Positions 25,590-34,799 are shown, numbered from the stretch's first letter. The stretch: DNA of 64,000 nucleotides from Streptomyces sp. Tu 3180 (GCF_009852415.1 NZ_WOXS01000002.1:124001-188000), one strand, 5' to 3'. The notes: generated from the letters alone by a model not told the origin. Translations and numbers: made by a program.

Positions 25590-26049
25590 TGACGTTCCAC
25601 CAAGAGGTGGAAGCGTCGGCGTTCACGGAAAAGCTGCCTCAGGCGGCCGCCGAGCTATATGCCAACGATGCCTCGGATGAGGATCTGGCGGCCACAGGCC
25701 GGCTGCCGGCCGCGGTGCCTGGTTTGGTCCGTCGTTCTACACCAAGTTCCTGTACTTCGCCGACAAGACGGTGCCGCCGTCGGTCGGCCTTGGGCCGCTC
25801 ATCCTGGACCGTGTTCTGGCCCGGCGTCTGCGGTCTCTGGCGTAGGCGGTCGGCCGGAAGACAGGTCACGCTCCCGACGGGTCGGTCGCTCGTTGGGTCT
25901 GGCGGGGCAGGAACTGGTCGCCCCACCGCTACGCGGTCTGCCTGTCCTTCATGCACGCGGCTGCCCGCCAGGCGGCAACGGGCACTTGGCCGCCTGACGC
26001 CCCGCCCGAACTGCTCGAATACGCGCTGTTCGGCGCCGGATGGGAGTGA
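25590..26049 (+). pseudogene. 8-oxoguanine-DNA-glycosylase-like (OGG-fold) protein, degraded
   Basis: Pieces in different frames resemble the OGG-like family of actinobacteria: WFGPSFYTKFLYFAD, LGPLILDRVLARRLRSLA, a TAG stop at about 25846, then WRGRNWSPHRYAVCLSFMHA and PPELLEYALFGAGWE. The start region is in another frame. Frameshift plus stop make it non-coding. The family assignment rests on motif memory and is moderate. Confidence 0.5.
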
Positions 26050-26209
26050 TTCCCTCCTCTTCCCTGCTGGCCGGGATGTTGCAGAGCCGCTGGGTCATCC
26101 GCTCCAGGGAACGCGCGCAAGGACGAGTCCGCAGACGTCGGCGGCGCCGGATGCCCGGAGCCGGAGTGCGACCTGTTGGAGCTGCGACCCGCTGGTGAAG
26201 ACGTCGTCG

Positions 26210-27069
26210 GGCGCTGTCACGTTGGCTGATCGGGTGGAATCATTTTCTGGTTGGTCGTGCTGGGAGGGGGCGTCCGTGGACAACGCACCGCCGCCGTACA
26301 AGGGGCACCGGTACCCGGTCGAGGTGATCGCGCACTGCGTGTGGCTGTACTTCCGCTTCCCGCTCAGCTTCCGCGAGGTCGAGGAGCTGATGCTCGAGCG
26401 CGGCGTGATGGTGTCCCATGAGACGATCCGCCGCTGGTGCGCGAAGTTCGGGCAGTCCTACGCCAACGGCCTGCGCCGCAGGCGGCCCCGGCCCGGGGAC
26501 AAGTGGCACCTGGACGAGGTCTTCATCAGGGTCAACGGTGAGTTGAAGTACCTGTGGCGGGCCGTCGACGCCGACGGCACCGTGCTCGTCATCCTGGTCC
26601 AGAACCAGCGGGACACCGCTGCGGCCCGGCGGTTCTTCCGCAAGTTGCTCAAGAAGGCCTGCTCGGTGCCGCGGGTGGTGGTCACCGACAAGCTGCGCTC
26701 CTACAGTGCGGCCCACCGCGAGGTGATGCCCTCCGTGGAACACCGCTCGCACAAGGGCCTGAACAATCGGGCCGAGAACTCCCACCAGCCCACCCGGCAG
26801 CGCGAGCGTGCCATGAAGGGCTTCCGCAGCGTCGGCAAAACCCAGCGGTTCCTGTCCGCGTCCAGCGGCATCTCACCCCATTTCCGGCCCCGCCGCCATC
26901 TGATGACCGCCGCCCACTACCGCGTCGAGATGACCATCCGCTTCGCCATCTGGGACCAGATCACTGGCGCCACCGCCCCGCCCACCGCAGCGTAATCCAG
27001 GCCCCGCCCGCCCCCTCTACGCCCTGACACGCCCTCAACCGATCAACACCCCACCAACGTGACAACGCC
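26210..27069 (+). mobile_element. IS6-family insertion sequence
   Basis: About 860 bp. The left end (GGCGCTGTCACGTTGG from 26210) and the right end read inward from 27069 (GGCGTTGTCACGTTGG) are inverted repeats with one mismatch. No matching 8-bp target duplication was seen, as expected when IS6 elements have recombined after replicative transposition. Confidence 0.75.
26276..26995 (+). CDS. IS6-family transposase
   Basis: 239 aa from GTG 26276 with GGGAGG upstream, the usual length for IS6/IS26-type enzymes. Characteristic start YKGHRYPVEVIAHCVWLYFR and SFREVEELMLERGV, then DDE core residues in WHLDEVFIRVNG (first D), VVTDKLRSY (second D) and NNRAENSHQPTRQRERAMKG (E). It appears intact and would act by replicative co-integrate formation. 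Confidence 0.92.
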   Translation: MDNAPPPYKGHRYPVEVIAHCVWLYFRFPLSFREVEELMLERGVMVSHETIRRWCAKFGQSYANGLRRRRPRPGDKWHLDEVFIRVNGELKYLWRAVDADGTVLVILVQNQRDTAAARRFFRKLLKKACSVPRVVVTDKLRSYSAAHREVMPSVEHRSHKGLNNRAENSHQPTRQRERAMKGFRSVGKTQRFLSASSGISPHFRPRRHLMTAAHYRVEMTIRFAIWDQITGATAPPTAA

Positions 27070-27711
27070 CTGTCAGGGCCTCCCGTAGCCACACCGCGGG
27101 ATCGCAGCCGACCCGCGGCACGGGAGCGCCCAGCGCGATCAGCCGGGCCTCGACGTACTGGTGGCCCTGCTCCTGGCGGCGGACCTTCTGCGCGGCTCGG
27201 TCGGAAGCGCGCGAGTTCCCGAAATCCCGGAGCCGGAGTACGCCGAACCCGGACGCCACTGCCCTGTTTTCGGCGATGGTCGTGCGAGTTCAGCCTTCAC
27301 GGCTGGGGCCGGATAGGTATCGGTGCTCATGGGCCCGTGCGCTGGCCTCCGATCTCAGCTGGTGCGGCCGTTCACCTCGAAACGCTGGAAGAGGGCCAGC
27401 AGGAACTCTTGGAGCAGGAGCCTGGCACGTTCCGTGTTCCTGACACCGTCGTGGCCAGACCGGAGAACCTCGTAGCCTCTGAGCTTGAGCTCGCGGCCCC
27501 CAGCCTCGGCGCAGCAGGAGCAGGAAGTCCATGCGGGAGCGCAGCAGCGTTTCAGGGCCCCGCTCGCGGACTGTCTTGAGGATTCCTTCGGACGGGTGGT
27601 TTGGCTCTGTTCCCGCACAACCGCGTATGGACTACAGGCACCTTGGTGCCGGTCCGTCCATCCAGGTCCGCTGTCGACACCGGCAGCGGACTGCGCGAGG
27701 AAGCGAGTCCC
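27070..27711. other. Remnants between IS6 and the lectin gene
   Basis: Minus-strand frame 27070-27259 (SDRAAQKVRRQEQGHQYVEA, then VPRVGCDPAVWLREALTG) reads like a real protein tail cut by the IS6 right end; family unknown. A second minus-strand stretch at 27355-27550 (ETLLRSRMDFLLLLRRG and, in another frame, LRGYEVLRSGHDGVRNTERA) also looks like a frameshifted relic. No intact gene. Confidence 0.4.
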
Positions 27712-28137
27712 ATGCCTGCTGTGTTCACCGCCGCGCTGATCACCCGGCACAGCGATAAGGCCGTCTCGGTCCACGGCGAGAAGAAGGACGACGGCACCGC
27801 CGTCGTCCAATGGCCGTTCCAGGGCGGTGAGCACCAGAAGTGGAACCTGGAGGCCACCACCGGCGGCTACTACGTGGTGCGCGCCGTCCACAGCGGCAAA
27901 GCCCTGTCGGTGGAGGGCGAGAGCACCGCCAACGGAGCCAAGGTCATCCAGTGGGGTCAGGTGAGCGGGCCGCATCAGGAATGGCGCCTAGTGCAGAAGG
28001 ACAACGGCTACTTCGCTCTGCAGAACCGCCACAGCGGCCAGTTCCTGTCTGTCACGGGCGAGAGCACCGACAACGGGGCCGCGCTCGTGCAGTGGCCCGG
28101 CGGCGACGCACCCCACCAGCAGTTCAGCCTGGGCTGA
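27712..28137 (+). CDS. Ricin-type beta-trefoil lectin-domain protein
   Basis: 141 aa from ATG 27712. Three repeats of about 42-45 residues, each with a QW-type core: VVQWPFQGGEHQKWNLE, VIQWGQVSGPHQEWRLV and LVQWPGGDAPHQQFSLG; each starts with a S-KAVSV / SGKALSV / SGQFLSV strand. This is the complete beta-trefoil and should bind carbohydrate. No signal peptide is visible, unusual for this fold in Streptomyces, where it normally follows a secreted enzyme; it could be an orphan lectin module. A strong terminator follows at 28155. Confidence 0.88.
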   Translation: MPAVFTAALITRHSDKAVSVHGEKKDDGTAVVQWPFQGGEHQKWNLEATTGGYYVVRAVHSGKALSVEGESTANGAKVIQWGQVSGPHQEWRLVQKDNGYFALQNRHSGQFLSVTGESTDNGAALVQWPGGDAPHQQFSLG

Positions 28138-28154
28138 CCGGCCCGTCGATCGCA

Positions 28155-28196
28155 CGAAGGTGCCCGTACCCCGAGGTCGGGGCACGGGCACCTTCG
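28155..28196. terminator. Strong hairpin terminator
   Basis: CGAAGGTGCCCGT and ACGGGCACCTTCG pair perfectly, with CCCC/GGGG continuing the stem across one A/C mismatch and a 6-nt loop. It lies 18 bp after the lectin stop. There is no long U-tract, as usual in Streptomyces. Confidence 0.8.
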
Positions 28197-28239
28197 TCCT
28201 GCTGGCAGCTGCTCACTCCGGGGCTCTCGCAGAACTTGT

Positions 28240-29457
28240 CCCGCTCGGAAATACGATTCTGAGTTTGGCCTGCAGCTTCTTTGTGTGGGGCAACGGCCTC
28301 CGCGGCGCCTGGGATGATCTTTCGATGCCGCTGTCGATCGTCGCCGCGCTGGTCCGGAATCTGATCAAGGTGCCCGCTGCCGTGCTGCGCGGCCGGGTGG
28401 CCAAGGACGCGGAGGTGCTGGCGCTGCGGCACGAGAACGCAGTGCTGCGCCGCCAGATCGCTCGGGTCCGTTATGAGTCCGCCGACCGGGTCTGGCTGGC
28501 TGTCCTTTCCCGGCTGATCCCGCGGGAGCGCTGGAGTCAGGTCTTCGCGGTCACGCCGACCACGCTGCTGGCCTGGCACCGACGCCTGGTCTCCCGGAAG
28601 TGGACATGCACCGAGCGCCGCCACCCGGGACGACCCCCGACTGCGCCCACCGTCAAGCGGCTCATCCTCCGTCTGGCGCGCGAGAACAGCACCTGGGGCC
28701 ACCGCCGCATACAGGGCGAGCTCGCCCGCCTCGGCTACTCCATCGCCCCGTCCACCGTATGGGGGATCCTGCAGTCCGCGGGAGTTGACCCCGCCCCGCA
28801 TCGCTCCGGCCCTACCTGGCGCCAGTTCCTCACCACCCAGGCCCACGGCATCATCGCCGCCGACTTCCTACACCTCGACACCGTGGCGCTGGAGCGCCTG
28901 TACGCCCTGGTCTTCATCGAGCACGGCACTCGCCGACTCCACCTCGCCGGCGTCACCGTCCACCCCACCGCGCAGTGGACCGTCCAGCAGGCGAGGAATT
29001 TCGCCATGACGTTGGGGTGCCGAATGGACTCGCTGCGCTTTCTGCTGCGGGACCGGGATGCGAAGTACACCGACGCCTTCGATGCCGTCTTCCAGGCCGA
29101 CGACGTGCAGATCCTGCTCAGCCCGCCGCGGGCACCGAGAGCGAACGCGATCTGCGAGAGAGCGGTGGGCACCCTCCGGCGCGAACTCCTCGACCGGATC
29201 CTGATCTACAACGAGGCCCATGCCAAGGCGGTCCTGGCCGAATACATCCGGCACTACAACCAGCACCGCCCCCACCAGTCCCGGCGGCAACTGCCTCCGG
29301 ACAGTACCAAACCGCCCGCTCCAGCCAACGTCACCGACCTCCATGGCCAGCGAATCCGACGACAACCCCTCCTCGGCGGCCTGATCAACCAGTACCGGAG
29401 AACCGCTTGACCGAACAGCCTCACCGCAGCTCACAGCATCAAATCGTATTCTCGAGC
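28240..29457 (+). mobile_element. Integrase-core insertion element
   Basis: Imperfect inverted ends: left GCTCGGAAATACGATTCTGA (from 28243) and right, read inward, GCTCGAGAATACGATTTGAT (from 29457). It encloses one transposase gene. It separates an IS110 tail (29458-29809) from whatever preceded it, so it inserted into an older IS110. Exact ends are uncertain. Confidence 0.6.
28325..29410 (+). CDS. Integrase-core transposase
   Basis: 361 aa from ATG 28325. N-terminal helix-turn-helix region with VLALRHENAVLRRQIARV and WGHRRIQGELARLGYSIAPS. The rve DDE core follows: IIAADFLHLDTVALERLYAL (first D), RFLLRDRDAKYTDAFDAVF (second D) and NAICERAVGTLRRELLDR (E). The HTH plus rve layout in one long frame is like IS481/IS3-type proteins annotated as integrase-core-domain transposases. 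It appears intact. Confidence 0.85.
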   Translation: MPLSIVAALVRNLIKVPAAVLRGRVAKDAEVLALRHENAVLRRQIARVRYESADRVWLAVLSRLIPRERWSQVFAVTPTTLLAWHRRLVSRKWTCTERRHPGRPPTAPTVKRLILRLARENSTWGHRRIQGELARLGYSIAPSTVWGILQSAGVDPAPHRSGPTWRQFLTTQAHGIIAADFLHLDTVALERLYALVFIEHGTRRLHLAGVTVHPTAQWTVQQARNFAMTLGCRMDSLRFLLRDRDAKYTDAFDAVFQADDVQILLSPPRAPRANAICERAVGTLRRELLDRILIYNEAHAKAVLAEYIRHYNQHRPHQSRRQLPPDSTKPPAPANVTDLHGQRIRRQPLLGGLINQYRRTA

Positions 29458-29809
29458 GACACACGAGTTCCTCGCCATCGTCGGAGACCTGTCCAACTAC
29501 GCAGAAGCCGGCCGCCTGGCCGCCCACGCCGGACTGGCCCCGGTGTCGCGCGACTCCGGCCGCCGGACCGGTAACCACCACTGGCCCAAGCGCTACCACC
29601 ACCGCCTGCGACACGTCCTCTACATGGCTGCCCAGACCGCCATGATGCGCCCGGGACCCTCCCGAGATTGCTACCTCAAGAAACGCGCCGAAGGACTGAT
29701 CCATGTCCAGGCACTGCTCGCCCTCGCACGCCGCCGAGTCGACGTCCTATGGGCCATGCTTCGTGACAAGAGGCCCTACACCTCCGCCCCACCCCCCCAA
29801 TCGGCTTGA
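29458..29809 (+). pseudogene. IS110-family transposase, C-terminal fragment
   Basis: Frame with DLSNYAEAGRLAAHAGLAPV, SRDSGRRTGNHHWPKRYHHR and a C-terminal helix, the Transposase_20 region of IS110 enzymes. The N-terminal catalytic half is absent. Confidence 0.75.
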
Positions 29810-30142
29810 CACCATCATTGAGACTCACTCGACCAGGGCGTGAGGCAGGTCGGCGCGGCAGGACAGGAGACCAACGAGGCACCCGCGCTGATGAGTCGAG
29901 ACGTCGAACATCTCCATCAACGGCACAGGTGCCTCGTGCGTTGCGCCCACCCCGCCGTCACCCCATCGGTGGGCACTCTGAAAACGCTCAGTAAAGAAGA
30001 GCCGAAGGAATCAGGGACGGCACCGGATCTGTGAACGGGAAGGACGGGCCGCGTTCCCGTCGGGCGGGACGTGAAATTCGGAGTTCATGGAAGGTGCCGT
30101 CGTGGAGAGCACGTCGACCCGTTGCCCCGCTCGGGTCCGCGA
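29810..30142. other. Intergenic region with an IS end
   Basis: No gene recognised. CTGAAAACGCTCA at 29978-29990 also occurs in the same orientation at 31817-31829, just after a transposase relic, so it is probably the orphan end of the same IS family. Confidence 0.45.
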
Positions 30143-30934
30143 TCAGTTGTGCTCCTCGTCAATGGTGACGGCGACCCCGTCCTTGACCTGGACGGCGACA
30201 GCGACGCTGCCCTTCTTGGCCGCGGCTTCGAGGTCTTCCTCGGTGCAGGGCGTGACGGTCTCCGCGTCACCGCAGATCCAGCCGGCACCGTTGATGACGG
30301 TGTCGGTGGCGGTGAAGAACGCGCGCTCGTTACCGTCGCGGCTGAGGGAGTACTTGCCCGGGGCCATGTACCCGAGCGTGCCGGAGAAGAGCCCCGACCT
30401 CTCGCCCTCGCCCATACCGTTGCCGCCGCCGGTACCGGTGCCGCTGTCGGTGTGGTCCTCGATGATGCTGACAGCCACTCCGTCCTTGACGTCGACCGTC
30501 GCTACGAACCCCTTCTTGGCCGCGGCTTCGAGCTCCTCCTCGGTGCACGGCGTGGCGGCCTGGCCGTCCGCGTCACCGCAGATCTTGCCCGCGCCCTCGA
30601 TGTCGGTGTCCTCGGAGGTGAAGAACGCCTGCTCCGCGTTGTTCGCGTCCGTGACGGTGTACTTGCCGGGGGCGAGGTAGGAGACCGTGCCGACCCACTT
30701 GCCCGACACCATGCCGCTCTTCGAGCCCTTCTCGCCCGACGGGGACTCGCTGCCGGCACCGGTGCCGCTCCCGCCGTCGTCGGACTTCCCCTTGGCGGCC
30801 GAGTCCGAGGCCGTGGCCCCGGTCGACTTGCCGCCGTCCTCCGTGTCCTCTCCCTGACAGGCGGTCAGCAGCATCGTCGTGGCCACCAGGGCCGCGGCGG
30901 CGAGGACGGACTTGCGGCGGTGCGTGCGAAGCAT
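30143..30934 (-). CDS. Lipoprotein with two tandem copies of a novel small domain
   Basis: 263 aa from ATG 30934. Lipoprotein signal with lipobox LLTACQ (Cys26), then a low-complexity Ser/Gly/Asp linker to residue 75. Two homologous units follow: residues 81-161 (SYLAPGKYTVTD, ICGD, TPCTEEELEAAAKKG, DVKDGVAVSI) and 185-261 (GYMAPGKYSLSRD, ICGD, TPCTEEDLEAAAKKG, QVKDGVAVTI). Each unit has a Cys pair (119/130 and 221/230), probably a disulfide. It would be anchored on the outer face of the membrane. Family not recognised; an inhibitor or ligand-binding role is a guess. Confidence 0.8.
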   Translation of the reverse strand: MLRTHRRKSVLAAAALVATTMLLTACQGEDTEDGGKSTGATASDSAAKGKSDDGGSGTGAGSESPSGEKGSKSGMVSGKWVGTVSYLAPGKYTVTDANNAEQAFFTSEDTDIEGAGKICGDADGQAATPCTEEELEAAAKKGFVATVDVKDGVAVSIIEDHTDSGTGTGGGNGMGEGERSGLFSGTLGYMAPGKYSLSRDGNERAFFTATDTVINGAGWICGDAETVTPCTEEDLEAAAKKGSVAVAVQVKDGVAVTIDEEHN

Positions 30935-31068
30935 AGTGGGACTCCCCCTGCTGATGGTGATGTGGCCGGGCCGGACTGGTCATTCCGGCTGGTCTCTGCC
31001 TTGTCGCTCACCATCCTGAACGGTGCGGCGACCCCCTGGGAAGCGCGGTTACGGTGTCATGACACTCC

Positions 31069-31340
31069 TGTCGTGATCACGGGACGCCGCTTCCACGTCC
31101 CCGAGCCCATGCGGCACGGCCGCCTCTTCCTCGCCGGTGACGCCGCACACATCGTGCCGCCCACCGGCGCCAAGGGCCTCAACCTCGCCGTCGGCGACGT
31201 GGTCACCTTCGCGCGGGCCCTGGCCCACCGCACCGAAACCGGCTCCGCCGAGCTGCTCGACGCCTACTCCGCGACCTGCCTGCGCCGCGTCTGGCAGGCC
31301 AAGCGGTTCTCGTACGACATGACGCTCATGCTGTACGGCG
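31069..31340 (+). pseudogene. pobA: FAD monooxygenase fragment (4-hydroxybenzoate 3-monooxygenase type)
   Basis: A stretch of about 90 residues matches the FAD-binding C-terminal part of PobA: VPEPMRHGRLFLAGDAAHIV, PPTGAKGLNLAVGDV and SATCLRRVWQAKRFSYDMT. Both the N-terminal Rossmann region and the rest of the C-terminus are missing; the right end is fused to a transposase relic at about 31338. Non-functional. Confidence 0.75.
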
Positions 31341-31820
31341 CGCGACCCCGACCTCGTTCTGCTGGATGGCACGCTCGCCGAGTGCGACCGGGGCGGTGAC
31401 GGACGGGCCGACTACTTCCACAAGCACCGCCGGTACGGCGTGCACGTGCAGGTTGTCACCGCCCCGGACAGCCAACTGCTGTGGCTCTCGCCCGCGCTGC
31501 CGGGCCGGGCTCACGACCTGACCGCCGCCCGCACCCACCGGATCATCCGCATCTGCGAGCGCCAGGGCGTCCCCGTCCTGGCTGATCTCGCCTACCAGGG
31601 CGGCGGTCCCTGGCTGACCACGGGCATCAAACGCAGGCCCCTGCAGGAACTCACCCGCACCGAGAAGACCGCCAACCGAGCCCTGGCCGCGGCACGGGCA
31701 CGAGCCGAACGCGGCGTCGCCCGCTTGAAGTCCTGGCGGATCTTCCGCAGGTCCCGATGCAGCCCCAACCGCATGACGTCAATCGCCAAAGCCGCCCTCA
31801 CCCTGGAGAGGCAACACTGA
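31338..31820 (+). pseudogene. IS5-family (DDE_Tnp_4) transposase, C-terminal fragment
   Basis: Frame with DPDLVLLDGTLAECDRGGDG (first Asp), GVHVQVVTAPDSQLLWLSPA, LPGRAHDLTAARTHRIIR, PVLADLAYQGGG (second Asp) and RGVARLKSWRIFR (E replaced by the RGVARLK block). The HTH-containing N-terminus is gone; the left edge is fused to a pobA relic. Confidence 0.75.
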
Positions 31821-32021
31821 AAACGCTCATTGACTGAATTCCCCACCCCTGCTCTGTTCCCAAGTCTGCTTATCCGGGACGTTTTCTCTGCCCGTGCAGC
31901 GATCCGTACGACCCTTGATGGTGCGGGGACGCGGGGCGCGCCTACGGCAGCGGGGTTTGCATGTGCCGTAGCGGCATGTGGTCCAGTAGGCGGCGAGCAC
32001 GACATAGAGAGGTTCCCTCGC

Positions 32022-32879
32022 ATGCCCCTTCCTGTGATTCCCCGCCGGGTCAAGATCGGCGATGCCGCCGCGTTCGCCGGGACCACACCCCGCGCCATCC
32101 GCCACTACCACGCTATCGGGCTCCTCGCCGAACCGGAACGCGGCAGCGACGACCGCCGCCGTTACGGATACGACGACATGATCCGCCTGCTGTGGATCCG
32201 CAAGATGGCCGATGCGGGTATCTCCCTGGACGACATCCGGGCCGCCTTTAAGGGCACCACCGGCATCGAGCAGTCCCTGGCCCGGCTGGAGGAGTCCCTC
32301 GCTTCCAAGGCGGCCGCCGTCGAAGCCCAGCGGGCCGCCGTGCACCGCCTCCGTGAGGTGGGCAGCCCTCTGGGCCTGCTCTCACCGCTGGTCACTGGCC
32401 GCCTGTGCGATCTACCGCCCGGAGCCCTGCGCTCCGCCGACCTCGATACCCTCCTGGTCACGGAGCGCATCTTCGGCCCTCTGGGCGCCGCTATCCAGGC
32501 CGACCGGTTCATCGTCCTGGCCACCCACCCCGAGCTGCGGGCCGAGGAAGACCGCCTGGCCGAGGCCGAGGCGGCCCTGGACGACACCCTGTCCCCCGAC
32601 GACCCTCGCATCGAAGACCTGGCCGCCCAGCGATGTGATCACGAGACCGCCCTGGCAGCCGCCATCGAAGGATCCGGCCTGGACGAGGCCCTCGACGGCC
32701 TCCTGGACCAGGAGGATGAGCACGTCGGCGAGGAAGAAGACGGGGCGAGGATGAGCGTGATGGAGGCCATCGGCAAGATGCCGTACGGCTTCTCCCCGGC
32801 CCGCGTCCGGTACGAGGAACGTGTCATCGAACTGTTCCACTCGGCCGATCAGGACCGCGACACCCCACGGACCTGCTGA
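32022..32879 (+). CDS. MerR-family regulator with long C-terminal domain
   Basis: 285 aa from ATG 32022. MerR winged HTH at residues 8-75: KIGDAAAFAGTTPRAIRHYH, IGLLAEPERGSDDRRRYGYD, WIRKMADAGISLDDIRAAF. A coiled-coil dimerisation helix follows (ARLEESLASKAAAVEAQRAA). The 150-residue C-terminal part is acidic and helical with no Cys cluster, so metal sensing is unlikely; it probably binds an organic ligand. No obvious target gene adjoins, only transposase relics. Confidence 0.88.
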   Translation: MPLPVIPRRVKIGDAAAFAGTTPRAIRHYHAIGLLAEPERGSDDRRRYGYDDMIRLLWIRKMADAGISLDDIRAAFKGTTGIEQSLARLEESLASKAAAVEAQRAAVHRLREVGSPLGLLSPLVTGRLCDLPPGALRSADLDTLLVTERIFGPLGAAIQADRFIVLATHPELRAEEDRLAEAEAALDDTLSPDDPRIEDLAAQRCDHETALAAAIEGSGLDEALDGLLDQEDEHVGEEEDGARMSVMEAIGKMPYGFSPARVRYEERVIELFHSADQDRDTPRTC

Positions 32880-32971
32880 CTGGCGTCGGCCCTCGGGGCG
32901 AGCCCGTCAAGAGCAGCCCGGAGTGGTGCGGTGCGAGTAACCCCGTTGCTCCCGGCGGCCGTTGGAGTTGT

Positions 32972-33806
32972 GTGACGAAAACCAAAGAGTATGCCGAGGG
33001 CACCTGCCCGCTTGACCGTCAGTGCCGTCTGCCGCTGTCCACGCGCACCGTCAACCACCTCGCCGACCTGCTGCGGCGCCATCTGAAGGCGATCCGGCAC
33101 CGGCGGCGGATCCTGCCGCCGGGGGAGATCGCGGTGACCGTCCTGGCCGTGCTGCGCCACGGCCAGCGCCTGGCCGACATGGCCGGCGGAAACGATGTGT
33201 CCGAGTCCACCGTCCGCCGCTGGCGCGACGAACTTATCGGGCTGCTCGCCGCCCAGGCGCCGTGCCTGGATCGCGCCTTGAAGAAGGTCGCGAAGCAGGG
33301 TGGGGAGGTGGTCCTGATCGACGGCACCCTCATCCGCCCCCAGCGTCGCACTGGCAAGGCCGACCGGCGGAACTACTCCGGCAAGCACCGCAGCCACGGC
33401 CTGCACTTCCTCGCCCTCACCGACGAAAAGGGCCGCCTGATCTGGATATCCGCCGCCCGGCCCGGCCGCACCCACGACAACACCGCCGCCCGCCACGACC
33501 ACATCCTGGCCCACCTGCGCACCGCCGGTCTCGGGGGCGCTCGCGCACCTCGGCTTCCGCGGCCTGGACAACGACATGCTCGACCCCGTGATCGTCACCG
33601 GTTACGCCGCCAGCCGCACCCACAAGCTCACCCTGGGCGAGAAGGAAGCCGACCGCGTCCTCGCCGTCGGACGCGCACCGGTCGAGCACGACTCCGCCCA
33701 CCTCAAGAACTGGCGGACCCTCACCAAACTCCGCACCGACCCCGCCCGCGCCACCCGCCTCCTGCGCGCCCTGCTCGTCCTGACGAACCTCGAAGTCAAC
33801 CGTTGA
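32972..33806 (+). pseudogene. IS5-family (HTH_Tnp_4/DDE_Tnp_4) transposase, frameshifted
   Basis: Reads as an intact ISL2-like transposase up to THDNTAARHDHILAHLRTAG, including HTH NDVSESTVRRWRDEL and DDE residue in VVLIDGTLIRPQRRTG. At 33531-33535 one extra G shifts the frame; the expected continuation LAHLGFRGLDNDMLDPVIVT and VEHDSAHLKNWRTLTKL (catalytic E) runs in the next frame to 33806. IS5 elements of this subgroup are single-frame, so this is probably inactivated. Confidence 0.75.
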
Positions 33807-34247
33807 CGGACGATCTTCTCCGTGGACTCCCGCCCACGACCAGCGCGAGCACCCCGGAACGCGGTCGCACCAGCCCTGCTGACCAACGATTTTCAGATTG
33901 GCGGAGGCTCACTCCTGCGCAATGACAGTAGGGTCCTGCGCAATCGGCGTGCGCAGCCGATTGCGCACATCAGGATGCGCAAGTCCGCCGTGAGGCTGCG
34001 CAACCGGCAGAGCCTGCGCAACCGACCTGCCCTGCCGACTCCTGAGAGCGCGTTCGGTCCGTCGGCGGTCTCGCTCTGTGCGCAGCCGTTCGGCCTGCGG
34101 TGGCCAACTCCCCTGCCCGGCGGCGAGCTCGGGCGTGCCCGGCCGTGTCCGGGGCCGTGGTCGGGGTCTCATGGTCGGTGGTCTGGTCGGGGTCGGCGGG
34201 TTCTCTCGAGGTCAGCACGTACACGTTGATGACCTGGGAGTTTGACC
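33807..34247. other. Non-coding repeat-rich region, possible plasmid cis-acting locus
   Basis: No gene recognised. It is dominated by repeated TGCGCA palindromes (33916-34085) and is followed by a TcpC-like conjugation gene with a GGGAG ribosome site at 34236-34240. Confidence 0.5.
33916..34085. repeat. Cluster of eight TGCGCA palindromes
   Basis: TGCGCA(A/G/C) begins at 33916, 33937, 33950, 33962, 33976, 33997, 34015 and 34079; most are CTGCGCAA or GTGCGCAG. Seven further copies lie inside the next gene (34490, 34516, 34544, 34607, 34648, 34655, 34694). In DNA of this composition less than one copy is expected in 800 bp. The arrangement is like iterons or transfer-protein recognition repeats rather than microsatellite slippage, because the spacers differ in length and sequence. 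Confidence 0.75.
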
Positions 34248-34799
34248 ATGCCTCCTGGCAAGCAGGCCACCGGACCCGAAGCAGTGGCTGTGGCGGCCGC
34301 GGGCGTCCGGCTGGAGAAGACGCACCGCCACGTACGCCTGTCGCGCCTGGCCCTGTTCACCGCGACCGCGGCCGGGCCCGTCGCCCTGGGCGTGGCGGTG
34401 GTCTCCGGCCCGGCCGCGGTCGCGGCCGCCCCGAAGGCTGAGCCCACCGCGGTACGCACCACGGCGGCCGCGGCCGACCCGTCCGGCTATGCGCAGCTGT
34501 TCATCGGTGCGTGGTTGCGCAGCAGCGCCGACGATGACGCCACTGCGCAGGCCCGGCTTGTGCAGTGGCTGGCGCCGGACGTCGAGCTGCCCGACCAGGC
34601 CGCCGATGCGCACGATGCACACGCGCGGCTGGAGTCGGTGACCACGGTGCGCAGTGCGCAGCACGGACCCGGCCGGTGGTGGGCGACGGTGGCTGCGCAG
34701 TACGCCGACGCCTCGGTGCGCTACTTCACCGTCCCGGTGGCCACCGGCGACGGCGGCGGCTCGTTCACGGTGACCGGTGTCCTGTCGCAGTTCATCTAG
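34248..34799 (+). CDS. TcpC-like conjugal transfer protein, shortened
   Basis: 183 aa from ATG 34248 with GGGAG seven bases upstream. Cytoplasmic basic N-terminus, one transmembrane helix (LALFTATAAGPVALGVAVVS, residues 30-50), then an NTF2-like external domain: SGYAQLFIGAWLRSS, ESVTTVRSAQHGPGRWWATV and VRYFTVPVATGDGG. This matches the first domain of TcpC-like proteins of actinobacterial conjugative elements, part of the transfer channel. Usual proteins have a second such domain; here the gene stops after FTVTGVLSQFI, so it may be a truncated remnant. Confidence 0.65.
   Translation: MPPGKQATGPEAVAVAAAGVRLEKTHRHVRLSRLALFTATAAGPVALGVAVVSGPAAVAAAPKAEPTAVRTTAAAADPSGYAQLFIGAWLRSSADDDATAQARLVQWLAPDVELPDQAADAHDAHARLESVTTVRSAQHGPGRWWATVAAQYADASVRYFTVPVATGDGGGSFTVTGVLSQFI

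Noticed and set aside
29978..31829. Composite transposon bounded by the two CTGAAAACGCTCA copies
   Set aside because: The copies are direct and only 13 bp; the left one has no transposase beside it and the enclosed genes are partly relics, so orphan IS ends are the simpler reading.
33916..34085. CRISPR array
   Set aside because: The repeat unit is only 6-8 bp with irregular spacers of 5-57 bp and no cas genes.
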